Shown: positions 7,633 through 16,832, counted from the stretch's first letter. The stretch: DNA of 64,000 nt from Parvibaculum sp. (GCF_030651915.1 NZ_JAUSBV010000010.1:186001-250000); one strand, 5' to 3'. The notes: generated by a model not told the origin, from the sequence alone. Numbers and translations: made by a program.

Positions 7633-8109
7633 ATGAAGACCTATTCCGCGAAAGCCTCGGAGATCGAGAAGAAGTGGATCGTGATCGATGCCGAAGGCAT
7701 CGTGGTCGGCCGGCTTGCGTCCTATGTCGCCAATGTTCTGCGCGGCAAGACCAAGGTGACCTACACGCCTCATCTCGACTGCGGCGACAACGTGATCATC
7801 GTCAATGCGGCCAAGGTGGTTTTCACCGGCGCCAAATATGACGACAAGCGCTACTACCGCCATACGGGTCATCCCGGCGGCATCAAGGAAACGAGCCCGA
7901 AGCGCATTCTCGAAGGCCGCTTCCCGGAGCGCGTTCTCGAGCTGGCGGTCAAGCGGATGATCCCGCGCGGACCGCTGGGCCGCAAGCAGCTCGGCAATCT
8001 GCACATCTATGGCGGCGCCGAGCATCCGCACGAAGCGCAGCAGCCACAGAAGATCGACTTCGCGGCGAAGAACCGCAAGAATGCCAGGAGCGCGGAAAGC
8101 CATGTCTGA
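7633..8109 (+). CDS. rplM: 50S ribosomal protein L13
   Basis: A 158-residue L13 protein of the large ribosomal subunit. Conserved signatures include [16 protein letters not shown], the [10 protein letters not shown] stretch, [10 protein letters not shown], and [20 protein letters not shown]. Length is slightly above the ~142-residue E. coli form because of a C-terminal charged extension, usual in alphaproteobacteria. It is immediately followed, with an 8-bp overlap, by rpsI, the near-universal partner. Confidence 0.98.
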   Translation: MKTYSAKASEIEKKWIVIDAEGIVVGRLASYVANVLRGKTKVTYTPHLDCGDNVIIVNAAKVVFTGAKYDDKRYYRHTGHPGGIKETSPKRILEGRFPERVLELAVKRMIPRGPLGRKQLGNLHIYGGAEHPHEAQQPQKIDFAAKNRKNARSAESHV

Positions 8110-8575
8110 AACAACCACGCTTGAAGGCCTGAAAGAGGCCATCGCGCCCGCCGCCGAAGCCGCGCCCGTGGAGCCGAAGCTCGACAAGTTCGGCCGCGCC
8201 TATGCGACCGGCAAGCGCAAGAACGCCGTTGCCCGCGTCTGGATCAAACCGGGTTCGGGGCGCGTCAGCATCAATGGCCGCACGCTCGAGGTTTACTTCG
8301 CGCGTCCGGTGCTGCGCATGATCCTCAACCAGCCGCTGGTGACAGCCGCGCGCGAGAAGCAGTTCGACATCACCGCAACGGTGGTGGGCGGCGGCTTGTC
8401 GGGCCAGGCGGGCGCCATCCGTCACGGCATTTCGAAGGCGCTGACCTATTTCGAACCGTCGCTTCGCGGCGTGCTGAAAAAGGAAGGCTTCCTGACGCGC
8501 GACAGCCGCGTTGTCGAACGCAAGAAATACGGCAAGGCGAAAGCCCGCCGCAGCTTCCAGTTCTCGAAGCGCTGA
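8102..8575 (+). CDS. rpsI: 30S ribosomal protein S9
   Basis: A 157-residue S9 protein with an acidic/Ala-rich N-terminal extension of ~28 residues before the conserved [20 protein letters not shown] core, and the terminal [11 protein letters not shown] tail that reaches the P-site tRNA. The ATG at 8102 overlaps the rplM stop by 8 bp. A strong rho-independent terminator follows 22 bp after the stop. Confidence 0.98.
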   Translation: MSETTTLEGLKEAIAPAAEAAPVEPKLDKFGRAYATGKRKNAVARVWIKPGSGRVSINGRTLEVYFARPVLRMILNQPLVTAAREKQFDITATVVGGGLSGQAGAIRHGISKALTYFEPSLRGVLKKEGFLTRDSRVVERKKYGKAKARRSFQFSKR

Positions 8576-8597
8576 TCGCATTCGCGACGACGATCAG

Positions 8598-8634
8598 GGG
8601 CGCTTCGGGCATACCGGAGCGCCCTTTTTGTTTT
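8598..8634 (+). terminator. rho-independent terminator after rplM-rpsI
   Basis: An 11-bp stem GGGCGCTTCGG / CCGGAGCGCCC (one G-T pair) with a 5-nt loop GCATA, followed by TTTTTGTTTT. Confidence 0.9.
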
Positions 8635-8660
8635 GTGGAGTTTATCTTACACGCCGTCTT

Positions 8661-8738
8661 GGCCCGCTTCATGCGGGCCATCCACGTCTTTGCCTGTAAG
8701 CAGGAAGGAAGACGTGGATGACCCGGACAAGCCGGGTC
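8661..8738. repeat. three-hairpin intergenic palindromic element
   Basis: Three adjacent inverted repeats form a cloverleaf-like unit: GGCCCGC-5 nt-GCGGGCC (8661-8679), ATCCACGTCTT-18 nt-AAGACGTGGAT (8680-8719) and GACCCGG-5 nt-CCGGGTC (8720-8738). The two flanking hairpins resemble each other. The composition matches dispersed intergenic repeats known from several alphaproteobacteria (family knowledge); no second copy is seen in this window. Confidence 0.7.
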
Positions 8739-8767
8739 ATGACGATGTTGAGAGTATAGGGTGACCA

Positions 8768-9721
8768 ATGACCACGAAAGTTTTCATCGACGGTGAAGTG
8801 GGGACGACCGGATTGCAGATCCGGGCGCGGCTCGACGGGCGCGCCGATCTCGACCTGATTTCGCTTCCCGAGGCGAAGCGCAAGGACGCGGCGGCGCGGA
8901 AAGAGGCGCTGAATGCCGCCGACATCGTGGTGCTATGCCTGCCCGACGACGCGGCGAAGGAAGCCGTGTCGCTGATCTCGAACAAAACGACGCGCGTGAT
9001 CGACGCCTCGACGGCGCATCGGGTGGCCGAGGGCTGGGTTTACGGGTTTCCCGAGATGACGGTGGCGCAGCGGCAGCTCGTGTCGGGCGCGTTGCGCGTC
9101 ACCAATCCCGGCTGCTATCCGACCGGCGCCATTGCGCTGACGCGGCCGCTGGTCGAAGCGGGGTTGTTGCCGAAGGGCTGGCCGCTCACCGTCAATGCGG
9201 TGTCGGGCTATTCGGGCGGCGGCAAGCAGATGATCGCCGAGTTCGAGGATGAGGGATCGTCCAACTACACGCTCGAAGCCTTCCGCGCCTATGCGCTGGG
9301 GCTTGCGCACAAGCATGTGCCGGAGATGCAGGCGAATATGGGGCTTTCGCATCCGCCGCTGTTCACGCCGAATGTCGGGCGCTATGCGCAGGGCATGATT
9401 GTGGAAGTGCCGCTGCAGCTCTGGGCGCTGCCCGGCGCGCCGTCGCTGGCCGCCGTGCATGCGGCGATCGCGGCGGCTTATGAAGGTGCGCGGTTCGTGT
9501 CGGTGGCGGCGCTTGCAGAGAGCGCGGGCATGACCAAGCTCGACCCGGAGCAGTTGAACGGCACCAACGAGATGAAGCTGTTCGTGTTCGGCAATGAAGG
9601 CACCAGGCAGGCGCGGCTGGTGGCGCTGCTCGACAATCTCGGCAAGGGCGCTTCGGGGCAGGCGGTGCAATGCCTCAACATCATGATCGGCGCCGATGAG
9701 GGGCTTGGCGTCAATCTTTAG
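8768..9721 (+). CDS. argC: N-acetyl-gamma-glutamyl-phosphate reductase (type 2)
   Basis: A 317-residue ArgC of the shorter class. It reduces N-acetylglutamyl-5-phosphate to the semialdehyde with NADPH, the third step of arginine synthesis. Evidence: N-terminal Rossmann loop FIDGEVGTTGLQIR, the catalytic cysteine motif TNPGCYPTGAIAL, and the C-terminal half with HKHVPEM and FTPNVGRYAQGM. The ATG at 8768 follows a purine-rich GGGTGACC. It is separated from rpsI by a terminator and the three-hairpin element, so it is probably expressed on its own. Confidence 0.96.
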   Translation: MTTKVFIDGEVGTTGLQIRARLDGRADLDLISLPEAKRKDAAARKEALNAADIVVLCLPDDAAKEAVSLISNKTTRVIDASTAHRVAEGWVYGFPEMTVAQRQLVSGALRVTNPGCYPTGAIALTRPLVEAGLLPKGWPLTVNAVSGYSGGGKQMIAEFEDEGSSNYTLEAFRAYALGLAHKHVPEMQANMGLSHPPLFTPNVGRYAQGMIVEVPLQLWALPGAPSLAAVHAAIAAAYEGARFVSVAALAESAGMTKLDPEQLNGTNEMKLFVFGNEGTRQARLVALLDNLGKGASGQAVQCLNIMIGADEGLGVNL

Positions 9722-9724
9722 GGA

Positions 9725-10132
9725 TTGGCACGCGAAGCCGCGAAGGCGCGAAGAAGTAAGGAAGATTTTTTCACGCGGAGACGCGGAGTCGCGGAGAAGA
9801 GAAAATTATTGCGCCTTCCCCCTACGCTGCTTCGCAGCTTCGGCGGACAAGTCGGCGCGAAGAAGAAAGAAATGTTCACGCAGAGGCGCAGAGACGCAGA
9901 GGTGCCTTCAAGCGGGGCGAGGGCAGCAATTCCAGCATGCGCCCCTTTTCTTCTTGCCGGGCTTTGCCCGGCAAAGAAAGTCAGGCGACAGGAAACGGGC
10001 GCCTGCCAAACATGCATCCCTCTCTGCGTCTCTGCGCCTCTGCGTGAAACCTTCCCTTACTTCCTTCTTCGCGCCTTCGCGTGCAAACCCTTCTTTTCTT
10101 CTCCTCTTCTCCGCGCCTCCGCGTGCCAATTC
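9725..10132. repeat. non-coding field of short periodic inverted repeats
   Basis: This ~400-bp stretch between argC and the EamA gene has no supported gene. It holds three unit types, each present in both orientations. Unit A is CGCGAAG-CCGCGAAGG-CGCGAAG (9731-9753, inverse at 10060-10084). Unit B is CACGCGGAGACGCGGAG (9772-9788, inverse at ~10105-10126). Unit C is TTCACGCAGAGGCGCAGAG plus ACGCAGAG (9875-9902, inverse at ~10020-10050). Each unit has an internal 8-9-nt period. Forward units come in order A-B-C and inverse ones C-A-B, so the whole can fold as a large stem. Confidence 0.75.
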
Positions 10133-10140
10133 TTTCTTGT

Positions 10141-10983
10141 CTACATCCTCAGAAGGATGACGCCAGCGGCGACGATGGCGGCGGCGGCGACGGCGCGCCA
10201 GCCGAGGCCTTCTTTCAGCAGGAGGCCGGAGATCAGGGCGGCGAAGACGACGCTGGTTTCGCGCAAGGCCGCGACGGGGCCGAGCGGCGCCAGCGTCATC
10301 GCCCAGATCACCAGCCAATAGGCGATCACCGACATCACACCGCCGGCGGCACCGATCGCCATGGCGCGCTGCGGCACCAGGAATTTGCGGCCGCGACGCC
10401 AGAGCACCAGCAGGAAGAAGATCAGCCCGTCGCCGGCGAAGAGCCAGATCACATAGATATGCGGGCTTTCGGCGATGCGGCCGCCGAGGCCGTCGTTCAG
10501 CGTGTAGGCGGCGATGAAGAGCGAGGTGCCGAGCGCATAGGCGAGCGCGCGCGGATCGTTGGGGAGGCCGGCGCCATTGGTGCGGCGGAAGGCGAGGCTG
10601 ACAATGCCGATGGCGACCAGCGCGATGCCGACGAAAGCGGGGGTGGGGAGGATTTCGCCGAGCCAGATCGCGCCGACCACGGTGACGATCGCCGGCGCGA
10701 GGCCGCGCGAGAGCGGATAGACCTGGCCGAAATCGCCATGCTCGTAGCATTTGACCAGGAAGAGCTTGTAGCCGGCATGCAGCACGAAGGAGAGGAAGAG
10801 GATTTTCGCCACGTCCCAGCCGGGAAAGGGAATGAAGGGCAGGAAGGGCAGCGCGACGAGGCCCGTCGCGCCGGCGATCCAGCCCATGGTCATCAGCCGG
10901 TCGGTGCCGGTCTTGACCAGCGCGTTCCAGGTGGCGTGGAGGACGGCGGAGAAAAGGACGGCAAGCGTGACGGTGAGGGTCAA
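10141..10983 (-). CDS. EamA/DMT-superfamily transporter
   Basis: A 280-residue inner-membrane protein with about ten transmembrane helices in two five-helix halves, as in drug/metabolite transporters. Typical features are the start helix VLFSAVLHATWNALVK, the YPLSRGLAPAIV signature at the end of the first half, and the second EamA unit from about residue 150, ending ALISGLLLKEGLGWRAVAAAAIVAAGVILL. The substrate (amino acid, nucleotide sugar or other metabolite) cannot be told. It is flanked on both sides by repeat-rich non-coding DNA. Confidence 0.85.
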   Translation of the reverse strand: MTLTVTLAVLFSAVLHATWNALVKTGTDRLMTMGWIAGATGLVALPFLPFIPFPGWDVAKILFLSFVLHAGYKLFLVKCYEHGDFGQVYPLSRGLAPAIVTVVGAIWLGEILPTPAFVGIALVAIGIVSLAFRRTNGAGLPNDPRALAYALGTSLFIAAYTLNDGLGGRIAESPHIYVIWLFAGDGLIFFLLVLWRRGRKFLVPQRAMAIGAAGGVMSVIAYWLVIWAMTLAPLGPVAALRETSVVFAALISGLLLKEGLGWRAVAAAAIVAAGVILLRM

Positions 10984-11085
10984 GGAGAAGCGCTCCGGCG
11001 GGGCCGCGGAATGGCGGCGAGGGGAGGCTAGCGGTTCGAGGTGAGTCTGCCGAGAGGGGATTTAGGCGAAGGGGTTTGCGCTCTG

Positions 11086-11255
11086 CCACCCTCCCCCTGT
11101 GGGAGGGTCAAACGGCTGCAAGCCGTTTGGGGAGGGGGACGCCGCTATCGGTGAATGGTGCGTGACCGATTATGCGCCGCGTTTCCTCGCTTACCCCTCC
11201 CCGAAAACTTCTCGCTCCGCTCGAATTTTTCGACCCTCCCACAGGGGGAGGGTGG
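11086..11255 (+). repeat. ~170-bp intergenic element with hairpin ends, copy 1
   Basis: The 362-bp gap between the EamA gene and phaC contains no gene but holds this element. Its ends are perfect 24-bp inverted repeats (11086-11109 and 11232-11255), each itself a hairpin of the form ACCCTCCC...GGGAGGGT. Internal hairpins include AAACGGC-TGCAA-GCCGTTT. Copy 2 at 29724-29894 is homologous along its whole length in opposite orientation. Confidence 0.85.
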
Positions 11256-11345
11256 AAACTGGTGATGGTTGTTTACACCCTTCACCTCGTAATGACGAAT
11301 ACGGGGTGGCACCGAAAGTCGGGCGTGTACGGAATATCCGCGCCC

Positions 11346-13220
11346 TCAGTCCTCGCTCTTCACCAGCACGTAAGAGCCCGGTGCATCTTCCAGCACCTTG
11401 AGTTTGCCGCTGCCGGGTTTGCGCGCGGGGACCATCGGGCCTGATTTTTCCGAGAGCCATTGTTCCCAGTCCGGCCACCAGGAGCCCTTGTGGTCGGTGG
11501 CGCCCTCGATCCATTCGGCGGCGGTGGCGGGGAGGTTGTCGTTGAGCCAGTGATTGTATTTGTTCAGCGCCGGCGGGTTGATGACGCCGGCGATGTGGCC
11601 GGAGCCGGCGCAGATGAAGCGCACCGGGCCGCCGAAAAGCTTCGTCGCCTTGTAGACGGAGTTGTAGGGCGAGATGTGATCCTCGCGGCTCGATTGCAGA
11701 TAGACCGGCACTTTGACTTTATGCAGGTCGAGCGTTTCGCCGCCGAGCACCATGCGGCCTTCGGCGAGCTTGTTTTCGAGATAGCATTCGCGCAAGTACC
11801 CGACATGCATGGCCGATGGCAGGCGCGTCGCGTCGGCGTTCCAGAACAGGATGTCGAAGGGCATCGGCTCGCGGCCCAAGAGGTAGTTGTTGACGACATA
11901 GTTCCAGATCAGGTCGTTCGAGCGCAGCATGTTGAAGGTCGAGGCCATGGTCGAGCCCTTCAGATAGCCGCCTTCCTGATGCATCTGGCGCTCGATGTCG
12001 GCGATCTGTTCCTCGTCGATGAAGACTTTCAGTTCGCCGGCTTCGGTGAAGTCCATCTGGGCAACGAGGAAGGTCGCCGATTTGATACGGGCGTCGCCGC
12101 GCGCCGCCATGTGGGCGAGCGCGCAGGCCAAGAGCGTGCCGCCGATGCAATAGCCGACGGCGTTGACTTCCGTCTCGCCGGTCGCCTGTTCGACCGCATC
12201 GAGCGCCGCATAGACGCCCTGCGTCATGTAATCCTCGAAGGTCTTCAAGGCGAGCTTCGCATCGGGATTGACCCAGCTGGCGATGAAGACCGTGTAGCCC
12301 TTGTCGACCGCGTGCTTGATGAAGGATTTTTCGGGCGTCAGATCGAGGATGTAATATTTGTTGATCCAGGGCGGGAAGATCACCAGCGGGCGCTTGTGGA
12401 CCTTTTCGGTTGTCGGCTCATATTGAATGAGCTGCATCAACTCGTTCTGGAAGACGACCTTGCCCGGCGTCGTCGCGACATTGACGCCCAGCGTGAAGGC
12501 CGACATGTCGGTCTGCTGGATGTCGATATGGCCGTGGCCGCGCTCGATGTCTTCCAGCAGGCGTTCCATGCCGGCGACCAGGTTTTCGCCGTTCGAGGCC
12601 AGCGTCGTGCGCAGGATTTCCGGATTGGTGAAGACGAAGTTCGAGGGCGAAATCGCATTGGCGATCTGGCGGACATAGAAGTCGGCCTGTTCGCGGGTAT
12701 GCGGATCGACGCCTTCGGCGGCGCGGACGCGCTCGGTCAGCCATTTGCCGGCCAGCAGGTAGGATTGCTTCATCAGGTCGAAGACGATGTTTTCCTGCCA
12801 GTCGGGATCGCGGAAGCGCTTGTCGCTGCGGCTCGGGCTGGCCACCGGCGGGACGTCCTCGCCGAGCAGGAAGCGGCGCGTCATCGAGCCGGCCAGGTTC
12901 ATGTAGCCCTGCCAGAAGGACAGTTGCGCCTCGACGATTTTCGCCGGATTGCGCAGGTAGCTGCCGGCGACCGCGGCCAGGGTGCGGCCGACACGCTGCA
13001 GGTCGTGCAGGCTGCGGTCGGCGCTGCCGGCCGAATCGTCGGCGTTCATCAATTGCCGGGCGGCCTTCTGGCCCAGCGTTGCCGCCTGCAGCAGATTGAC
13101 GGCGAGCGCCCCCATATCGGGGACCGCGAAGCCCCGGGGGGCGGTCTCCGCAACGGCTTTCCCGGGCGTCGGTTTGTGGGGCGGGGAGGCTTTGTTCTTG
13201 CGGCTTTTCGGCGAACTCAT
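11346..13220 (-). CDS. phaC: class I poly(3-hydroxyalkanoate) synthase
   Basis: A 624-residue PHA polymerase that joins (R)-3-hydroxyacyl-CoA monomers into storage polyester on granules. It has the PhaC N-terminal domain (SFWQGYMNLAGSMTRR, DWQENIVFDLMKQSYL) and an alpha/beta-hydrolase core with the lipase-like box GYCIGG, the catalytic Cys at about 358. The later Asp (SSREDHISPY) and His (GSGHIAGVINPP) complete the triad. The start MSSPKSRK at 13220 is preferred over an upstream ATG at 13262. Length fits class I. No phasin, phaA/B or phaR gene is adjacent. Confidence 0.95.
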   Translation of the reverse strand: MSSPKSRKNKASPPHKPTPGKAVAETAPRGFAVPDMGALAVNLLQAATLGQKAARQLMNADDSAGSADRSLHDLQRVGRTLAAVAGSYLRNPAKIVEAQLSFWQGYMNLAGSMTRRFLLGEDVPPVASPSRSDKRFRDPDWQENIVFDLMKQSYLLAGKWLTERVRAAEGVDPHTREQADFYVRQIANAISPSNFVFTNPEILRTTLASNGENLVAGMERLLEDIERGHGHIDIQQTDMSAFTLGVNVATTPGKVVFQNELMQLIQYEPTTEKVHKRPLVIFPPWINKYYILDLTPEKSFIKHAVDKGYTVFIASWVNPDAKLALKTFEDYMTQGVYAALDAVEQATGETEVNAVGYCIGGTLLACALAHMAARGDARIKSATFLVAQMDFTEAGELKVFIDEEQIADIERQMHQEGGYLKGSTMASTFNMLRSNDLIWNYVVNNYLLGREPMPFDILFWNADATRLPSAMHVGYLRECYLENKLAEGRMVLGGETLDLHKVKVPVYLQSSREDHISPYNSVYKATKLFGGPVRFICAGSGHIAGVINPPALNKYNHWLNDNLPATAAEWIEGATDHKGSWWPDWEQWLSEKSGPMVPARKPGSGKLKVLEDAPGSYVLVKSED

Positions 13221-13428
13221 CGGTGATCCCTGGGGGCGTTTCCGGGTCGATTTACCCTTCAATATGGCAGAGATATGGGCCGGCGGGGCGCTCTGTCACA
13301 CCCCGGCAACGACAAAATCTTCCACTGCCGAAGCCTATACTATACGCTTGTTCATGTCCGCCGGATGACGCCGCTTGCGCGCGCGACCGGACGGGCTGGA
13401 CGAAAGAAAATTCAAGGGAGTTCGAGAG

Positions 13429-14070
13429 ATGTCCGCTCAGGCGAAGACGGGACCGGCGACGGCAGCGGTGCTTCTGGCAGGGCTGATGCTCGCCGGCTGT
13501 TCGGCGATGTCCGACACCGCCAAGCCCGAAGCCATGTATGGCGGCGCACCGGCGCCGGCATCGGCGGACGCGACCTTTCCGGACCTGCGCAGCGTGCCCG
13601 CTCAGGCCCCCGAGGTGACGTCGGCCGCCGAGCAGCAACGCATCGCCGACGGGCTTGCCGACGATCGCACGCAGGCGCGCTATGCCGACCAGCTTTTGCG
13701 CAGCGGCACGGCGGCGCCGGCCTCGACAAGCCGCGCCGGCCCCTTGCCGCCGCCGCTGCCGCCGCTAGGCGAGGTTCCGGCCGACCCCGAGTACGAGCGG
13801 CGGTCGCTTTACGAGCAGGCGCCGATCATTCCGATGCCGGCACGTGGCGGACATAGCGACATGACGGCCGTGTTCAAGATCGAAACCGCGGCCCGGGCGC
13901 CGACGGCCAGCGAGGCCGCCGTGGTGACCGAGGACGGCGCTGCCGCCGCCGCGCCGGCGCCGGCCTCATCCTCCGGTGTCGATAGCGGCCCGGAAGTGAC
14001 GCCCGCACCGACCAAGCGGGTGACGGTGAAGCCGGTCATCGGCCAGGCACCGGAAGCCAGCCAGCCCTGA
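13429..14070 (+). CDS. putative lipoprotein, Ala/Pro-rich
   Basis: A 213-residue protein of unknown function. The N terminus carries a signal peptide with lipobox LMLAGC (acylated Cys about residue 24), so it is expected to be membrane-anchored through lipid. The rest is rich in Ala and Pro with low predicted structure, including the run PLPPPLPPLGEVP and a C-terminal AAAAPAPASS stretch. The start ATG at 13429 has a good ribosome site (AAGGGAG, 11 nt upstream). It is divergent from phaC with ~208 bp between them. Confidence 0.75.
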   Translation: MSAQAKTGPATAAVLLAGLMLAGCSAMSDTAKPEAMYGGAPAPASADATFPDLRSVPAQAPEVTSAAEQQRIADGLADDRTQARYADQLLRSGTAAPASTSRAGPLPPPLPPLGEVPADPEYERRSLYEQAPIIPMPARGGHSDMTAVFKIETAARAPTASEAAVVTEDGAAAAAPAPASSSGVDSGPEVTPAPTKRVTVKPVIGQAPEASQP

Positions 14071-14205
14071 GGCCCCGCCGGCCGCCTTTCCGCCGGATTT
14101 CCCCTTGTCAGATGGCTCGCAGGGCTTTGGCGGGGCGTCCTTTGGCGTTATAAGGGCGCCCTGTGCCCGGGTCTTGCGGGTTTTCAGCGTCTCCAGGAAT
14201 CTGCC

Positions 14206-15471
14206 ATGAGCGAAGAGTTTCATCGCATAAAGCGCTTGCCGCCTTACGTTTTCGAGAGCGTCAACAAGCTCAAGGCCAAGGCGCGCGCCGAGGGCAAGGA
14301 CATCATCGATTTCGGCATGGGCAATCCCGACATGCCGACGCCGCCGCATATCGTCGAGAAGCTGATCGAGGCGGTGCGCGATCCGAAGACGCATCGCTAT
14401 TCGGCCTCGCGCGGCATTCCGGGGCTCAGGCGGGCGCAGGCGGCTTATTACGAGCGCCGCTTCGGTGTGACGCTCAATCCGGAAACCGAAGTCATCGCGA
14501 CGCTGGGCTCGAAAGAGGGGCTGGCCAATCTGGCGCAGGCGATCACGGCGCCGGGCGATGTCATTCTCTGTCCCAATCCGAGCTATCCGATCCATGCCTT
14601 CGGCTTCATCATTTCGGGCGCCGTCATCCGCTCGGTGCCGTTCGAGAGCGCAGATGGCTTTTTCGAGATGCTGGAACGCGGCGTGCGCCACAGCGTGCCC
14701 AAGCCCGTGGCGCTGGTCGTGTCCTATCCCTCGAACCCGACGGCGCAGGTCGCCGATCTCGATTTCTACCGCGAGGTGATCGCCTTTGCCGCCAAGCACG
14801 ATCTCTTCGTGATTTCCGATCTCGCCTATTCGGAAATCTATTTCGACGGCAATCCGCCGCCCTCGATATTGCAGGTGCCGGGCGCACGCGAGCGCACGGT
14901 CGAGTTCACTTCGCTCTCCAAGACCTTCGCCATGCCGGGCTGGCGCATGGGCTTTGCGGTCGGCAATGAGCGGCTGATCAATGCGCTGGGCCGCGTCAAA
15001 TCCTATCTCGATTACGGCGCCTTCACGCCGATCCAGGTGGCGGCGACGGCGGCCCTCAATGGCCCGCAGGATTGCGTCGCGGAAATTCGCGGCATCTACA
15101 AGCATCGCCGCGACGTGCTGGTCGACAGCATGAGCCGCGCCGGCTGGGATATTCCCTCGCCGCCGGCCAGCATGTTCGCCTGGTCGCCGATCCCCGAAAA
15201 ATTCCGCCATCTCGGCTCGATGGGTTTTGCGACGCTGCTGCTCGAACAGGCCGATGTCGCCGTCGCGCCGGGCATCGGCTTCGGCGAATATGGCGATGGC
15301 CATGTGCGCATCGGCCTTGTCGAGAACGAACAGCGCATCCGACAGGCGGCGCGCAACGTCAAGCGCATGATGACGCATGCCGACCAGATCATCGCCGAAT
15401 ATGAAGAGCGCGTCGGCATCAAATCGCGCGTCGTGCCGCACCCCAGTTCAACGAGGGCGGGCCGGACGTGA
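14206..15471 (+). CDS. class I/II aminotransferase, AlaC-like
   Basis: A 421-residue PLP-dependent aminotransferase. The PLP lysine is in SLSKTFAMPGWRMGF (near residue 240); other hallmarks are DFGMGNPDMPTPPHI, HRYSASRGIPGLR, and YPSNPTAQV. The closest recognisable type is AlaC/YfdZ, a glutamate-pyruvate aminotransferase, in the group that also includes LL-diaminopimelate aminotransferases. The stop overlaps the GTG start of hom by 4 bp, a pairing common in alphaproteobacteria and suggesting an amino-acid synthesis role linked to the aspartate family. Confidence 0.9.
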   Translation: MSEEFHRIKRLPPYVFESVNKLKAKARAEGKDIIDFGMGNPDMPTPPHIVEKLIEAVRDPKTHRYSASRGIPGLRRAQAAYYERRFGVTLNPETEVIATLGSKEGLANLAQAITAPGDVILCPNPSYPIHAFGFIISGAVIRSVPFESADGFFEMLERGVRHSVPKPVALVVSYPSNPTAQVADLDFYREVIAFAAKHDLFVISDLAYSEIYFDGNPPPSILQVPGARERTVEFTSLSKTFAMPGWRMGFAVGNERLINALGRVKSYLDYGAFTPIQVAATAALNGPQDCVAEIRGIYKHRRDVLVDSMSRAGWDIPSPPASMFAWSPIPEKFRHLGSMGFATLLLEQADVAVAPGIGFGEYGDGHVRIGLVENEQRIRQAARNVKRMMTHADQIIAEYEERVGIKSRVVPHPSSTRAGRT

Positions 15472-16775
15472 CAAAGCCGCTGCGGATCGGAATTGCCGGC
15501 CTCGGCACGGTGGGGGCGGGCGTGGTCAAGATTTTGGCCGCGCGCGCGGCTCATTTGTCGGCCGCGACCGGGCGCGCCATCGAGATCGTGGCGGTGTCGG
15601 CGCGCGACAGCAACAAGGATCGCGGCATCGACCTCACCGGCGTCCGCTTCGAACGCGACGCGCTGGCGCTGGCAACGGCGGACGACATCGATGTCGTCGC
15701 CGAGATGATCGGCGGTTCGGAAGGCGTGGCGCGCGACCTCGTCGAGGCGGCGCTGAAAGCCGGCAAGCATGTCGTCACCGCCAACAAGGCGCTTCTCGCC
15801 CATCATGGCGCGAACCTTGCGCGGCTGGCGGAAGCGAAGGGTGTTGCGCTCAATTACGAGGCGGCGGTGGCCGGCGGCATTCCGATCGTCAAGACCATGC
15901 GCGAGGCGCTGGCGGCCAACGAGATCCGCAGCATTCACGGTATTCTCAACGGGACCTGCAATTACATCCTGACCGAGATGGAGACGACCGGCCGCGATTT
16001 CGGCGATGTGCTGAAGGACGCGCAGGCGCTCGGCTATGCCGAAGCCGATCCGTCGTTCGATGTCGGCGGCATCGACGCCGCGCACAAGCTGGCGATCCTG
16101 ACCAGCCTTGCCTTCGGCACGGAAGTCGATTTCGGCGCCGTGCAGATCGAAGGCATCGAGAAGATCAGCGCCACCGACATCTCCTTTGCGCGCGAGTTCG
16201 GCTACAAGATCCGGCTGCTGGCGATTGCCGAGAAGCTCGACAGCGGCATCGTGCAGCGCGTGCATCCGGCGCTGGTGCCGGAGGGGACGCCGCTGGCCGC
16301 CGTGTCGGGCGTTTATAATGCGGTCGCCGTCGATGCCGACCGCGTCGGCCATATGGTGCTTGAGGGCCGCGGCGCCGGCGAGGGACCAACGGCGTCGGCG
16401 GTCATTTCCGATATTGTCGACATTGCGCGCGGGCTCATCCTGGCGCCCTTTATCGTGCCGGCGGACCGTCTCAAGAAACTCGTTCAAGCCCCTGTGGATA
16501 CACACAAAAAGGCATTTTATCTTCGGGTGCGGGCGGTCGACCGCGCCGGCAGCATGGCGGCGATCACGCAGGCGCTGGCGCAGGCCTCGGTCTCGATCGA
16601 GCGCATCGTGCAGCGCGGCGACCGGCAGGATGGCAGCGGGAGGCTTCCGGTCGTGTTCGTGACGCATGCGACCGACGAGGGCACAATGGCCCGCGCGCGG
16701 GCACATTTGGCAGAACACGAAGATGTCGCGGGCACACCGCTGGTTTTGAGAATAGAAGACGGGGAACTGCGCTGA
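15468..16775 (+). CDS. hom: homoserine dehydrogenase
   Basis: A 435-residue monofunctional homoserine dehydrogenase, reducing aspartate semialdehyde to homoserine with NAD(P)H on the route to threonine, methionine and isoleucine. Seen: the Rossmann motif IAGLGTVGAGV, TANKALLAHHG, the AVAGGIPIVKTMREALAANEI segment with FNGTCNYI-type motif ILNGTCNYILTEM, the active-site region EADPSFDVGGIDAAHK, and a C-terminal ACT domain (about 350-430) that commonly gives threonine feedback. The start is GTG, overlapping the upstream aminotransferase stop (GTGA). Confidence 0.96.
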   Translation: MTKPLRIGIAGLGTVGAGVVKILAARAAHLSAATGRAIEIVAVSARDSNKDRGIDLTGVRFERDALALATADDIDVVAEMIGGSEGVARDLVEAALKAGKHVVTANKALLAHHGANLARLAEAKGVALNYEAAVAGGIPIVKTMREALAANEIRSIHGILNGTCNYILTEMETTGRDFGDVLKDAQALGYAEADPSFDVGGIDAAHKLAILTSLAFGTEVDFGAVQIEGIEKISATDISFAREFGYKIRLLAIAEKLDSGIVQRVHPALVPEGTPLAAVSGVYNAVAVDADRVGHMVLEGRGAGEGPTASAVISDIVDIARGLILAPFIVPADRLKKLVQAPVDTHKKAFYLRVRAVDRAGSMAAITQALAQASVSIERIVQRGDRQDGSGRLPVVFVTHATDEGTMARARAHLAEHEDVAGTPLVLRIEDGELR

Positions 16776-16832
16776 CAGGCGCGGACGACAAAGCGCGCGG
16801 TTGAGGCCGCGCGAGACTGGAAGGAAATTTCG

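Noticed and set aside
9725-10321. Open frames across the repeat field after argC
   Set aside because: They consist of repeat-derived Arg/Ser/Phe-rich peptides and overlap the EamA gene or the inverted repeats; no start signals.
11099-11514. Open frames through the ~170-bp element (peptides with FGEGD-AI and FLAYPSPK)
   Set aside because: The same peptide appears from the other copy at 29.7 kb in the opposite orientation; it is translated repeat DNA, not a conserved gene.
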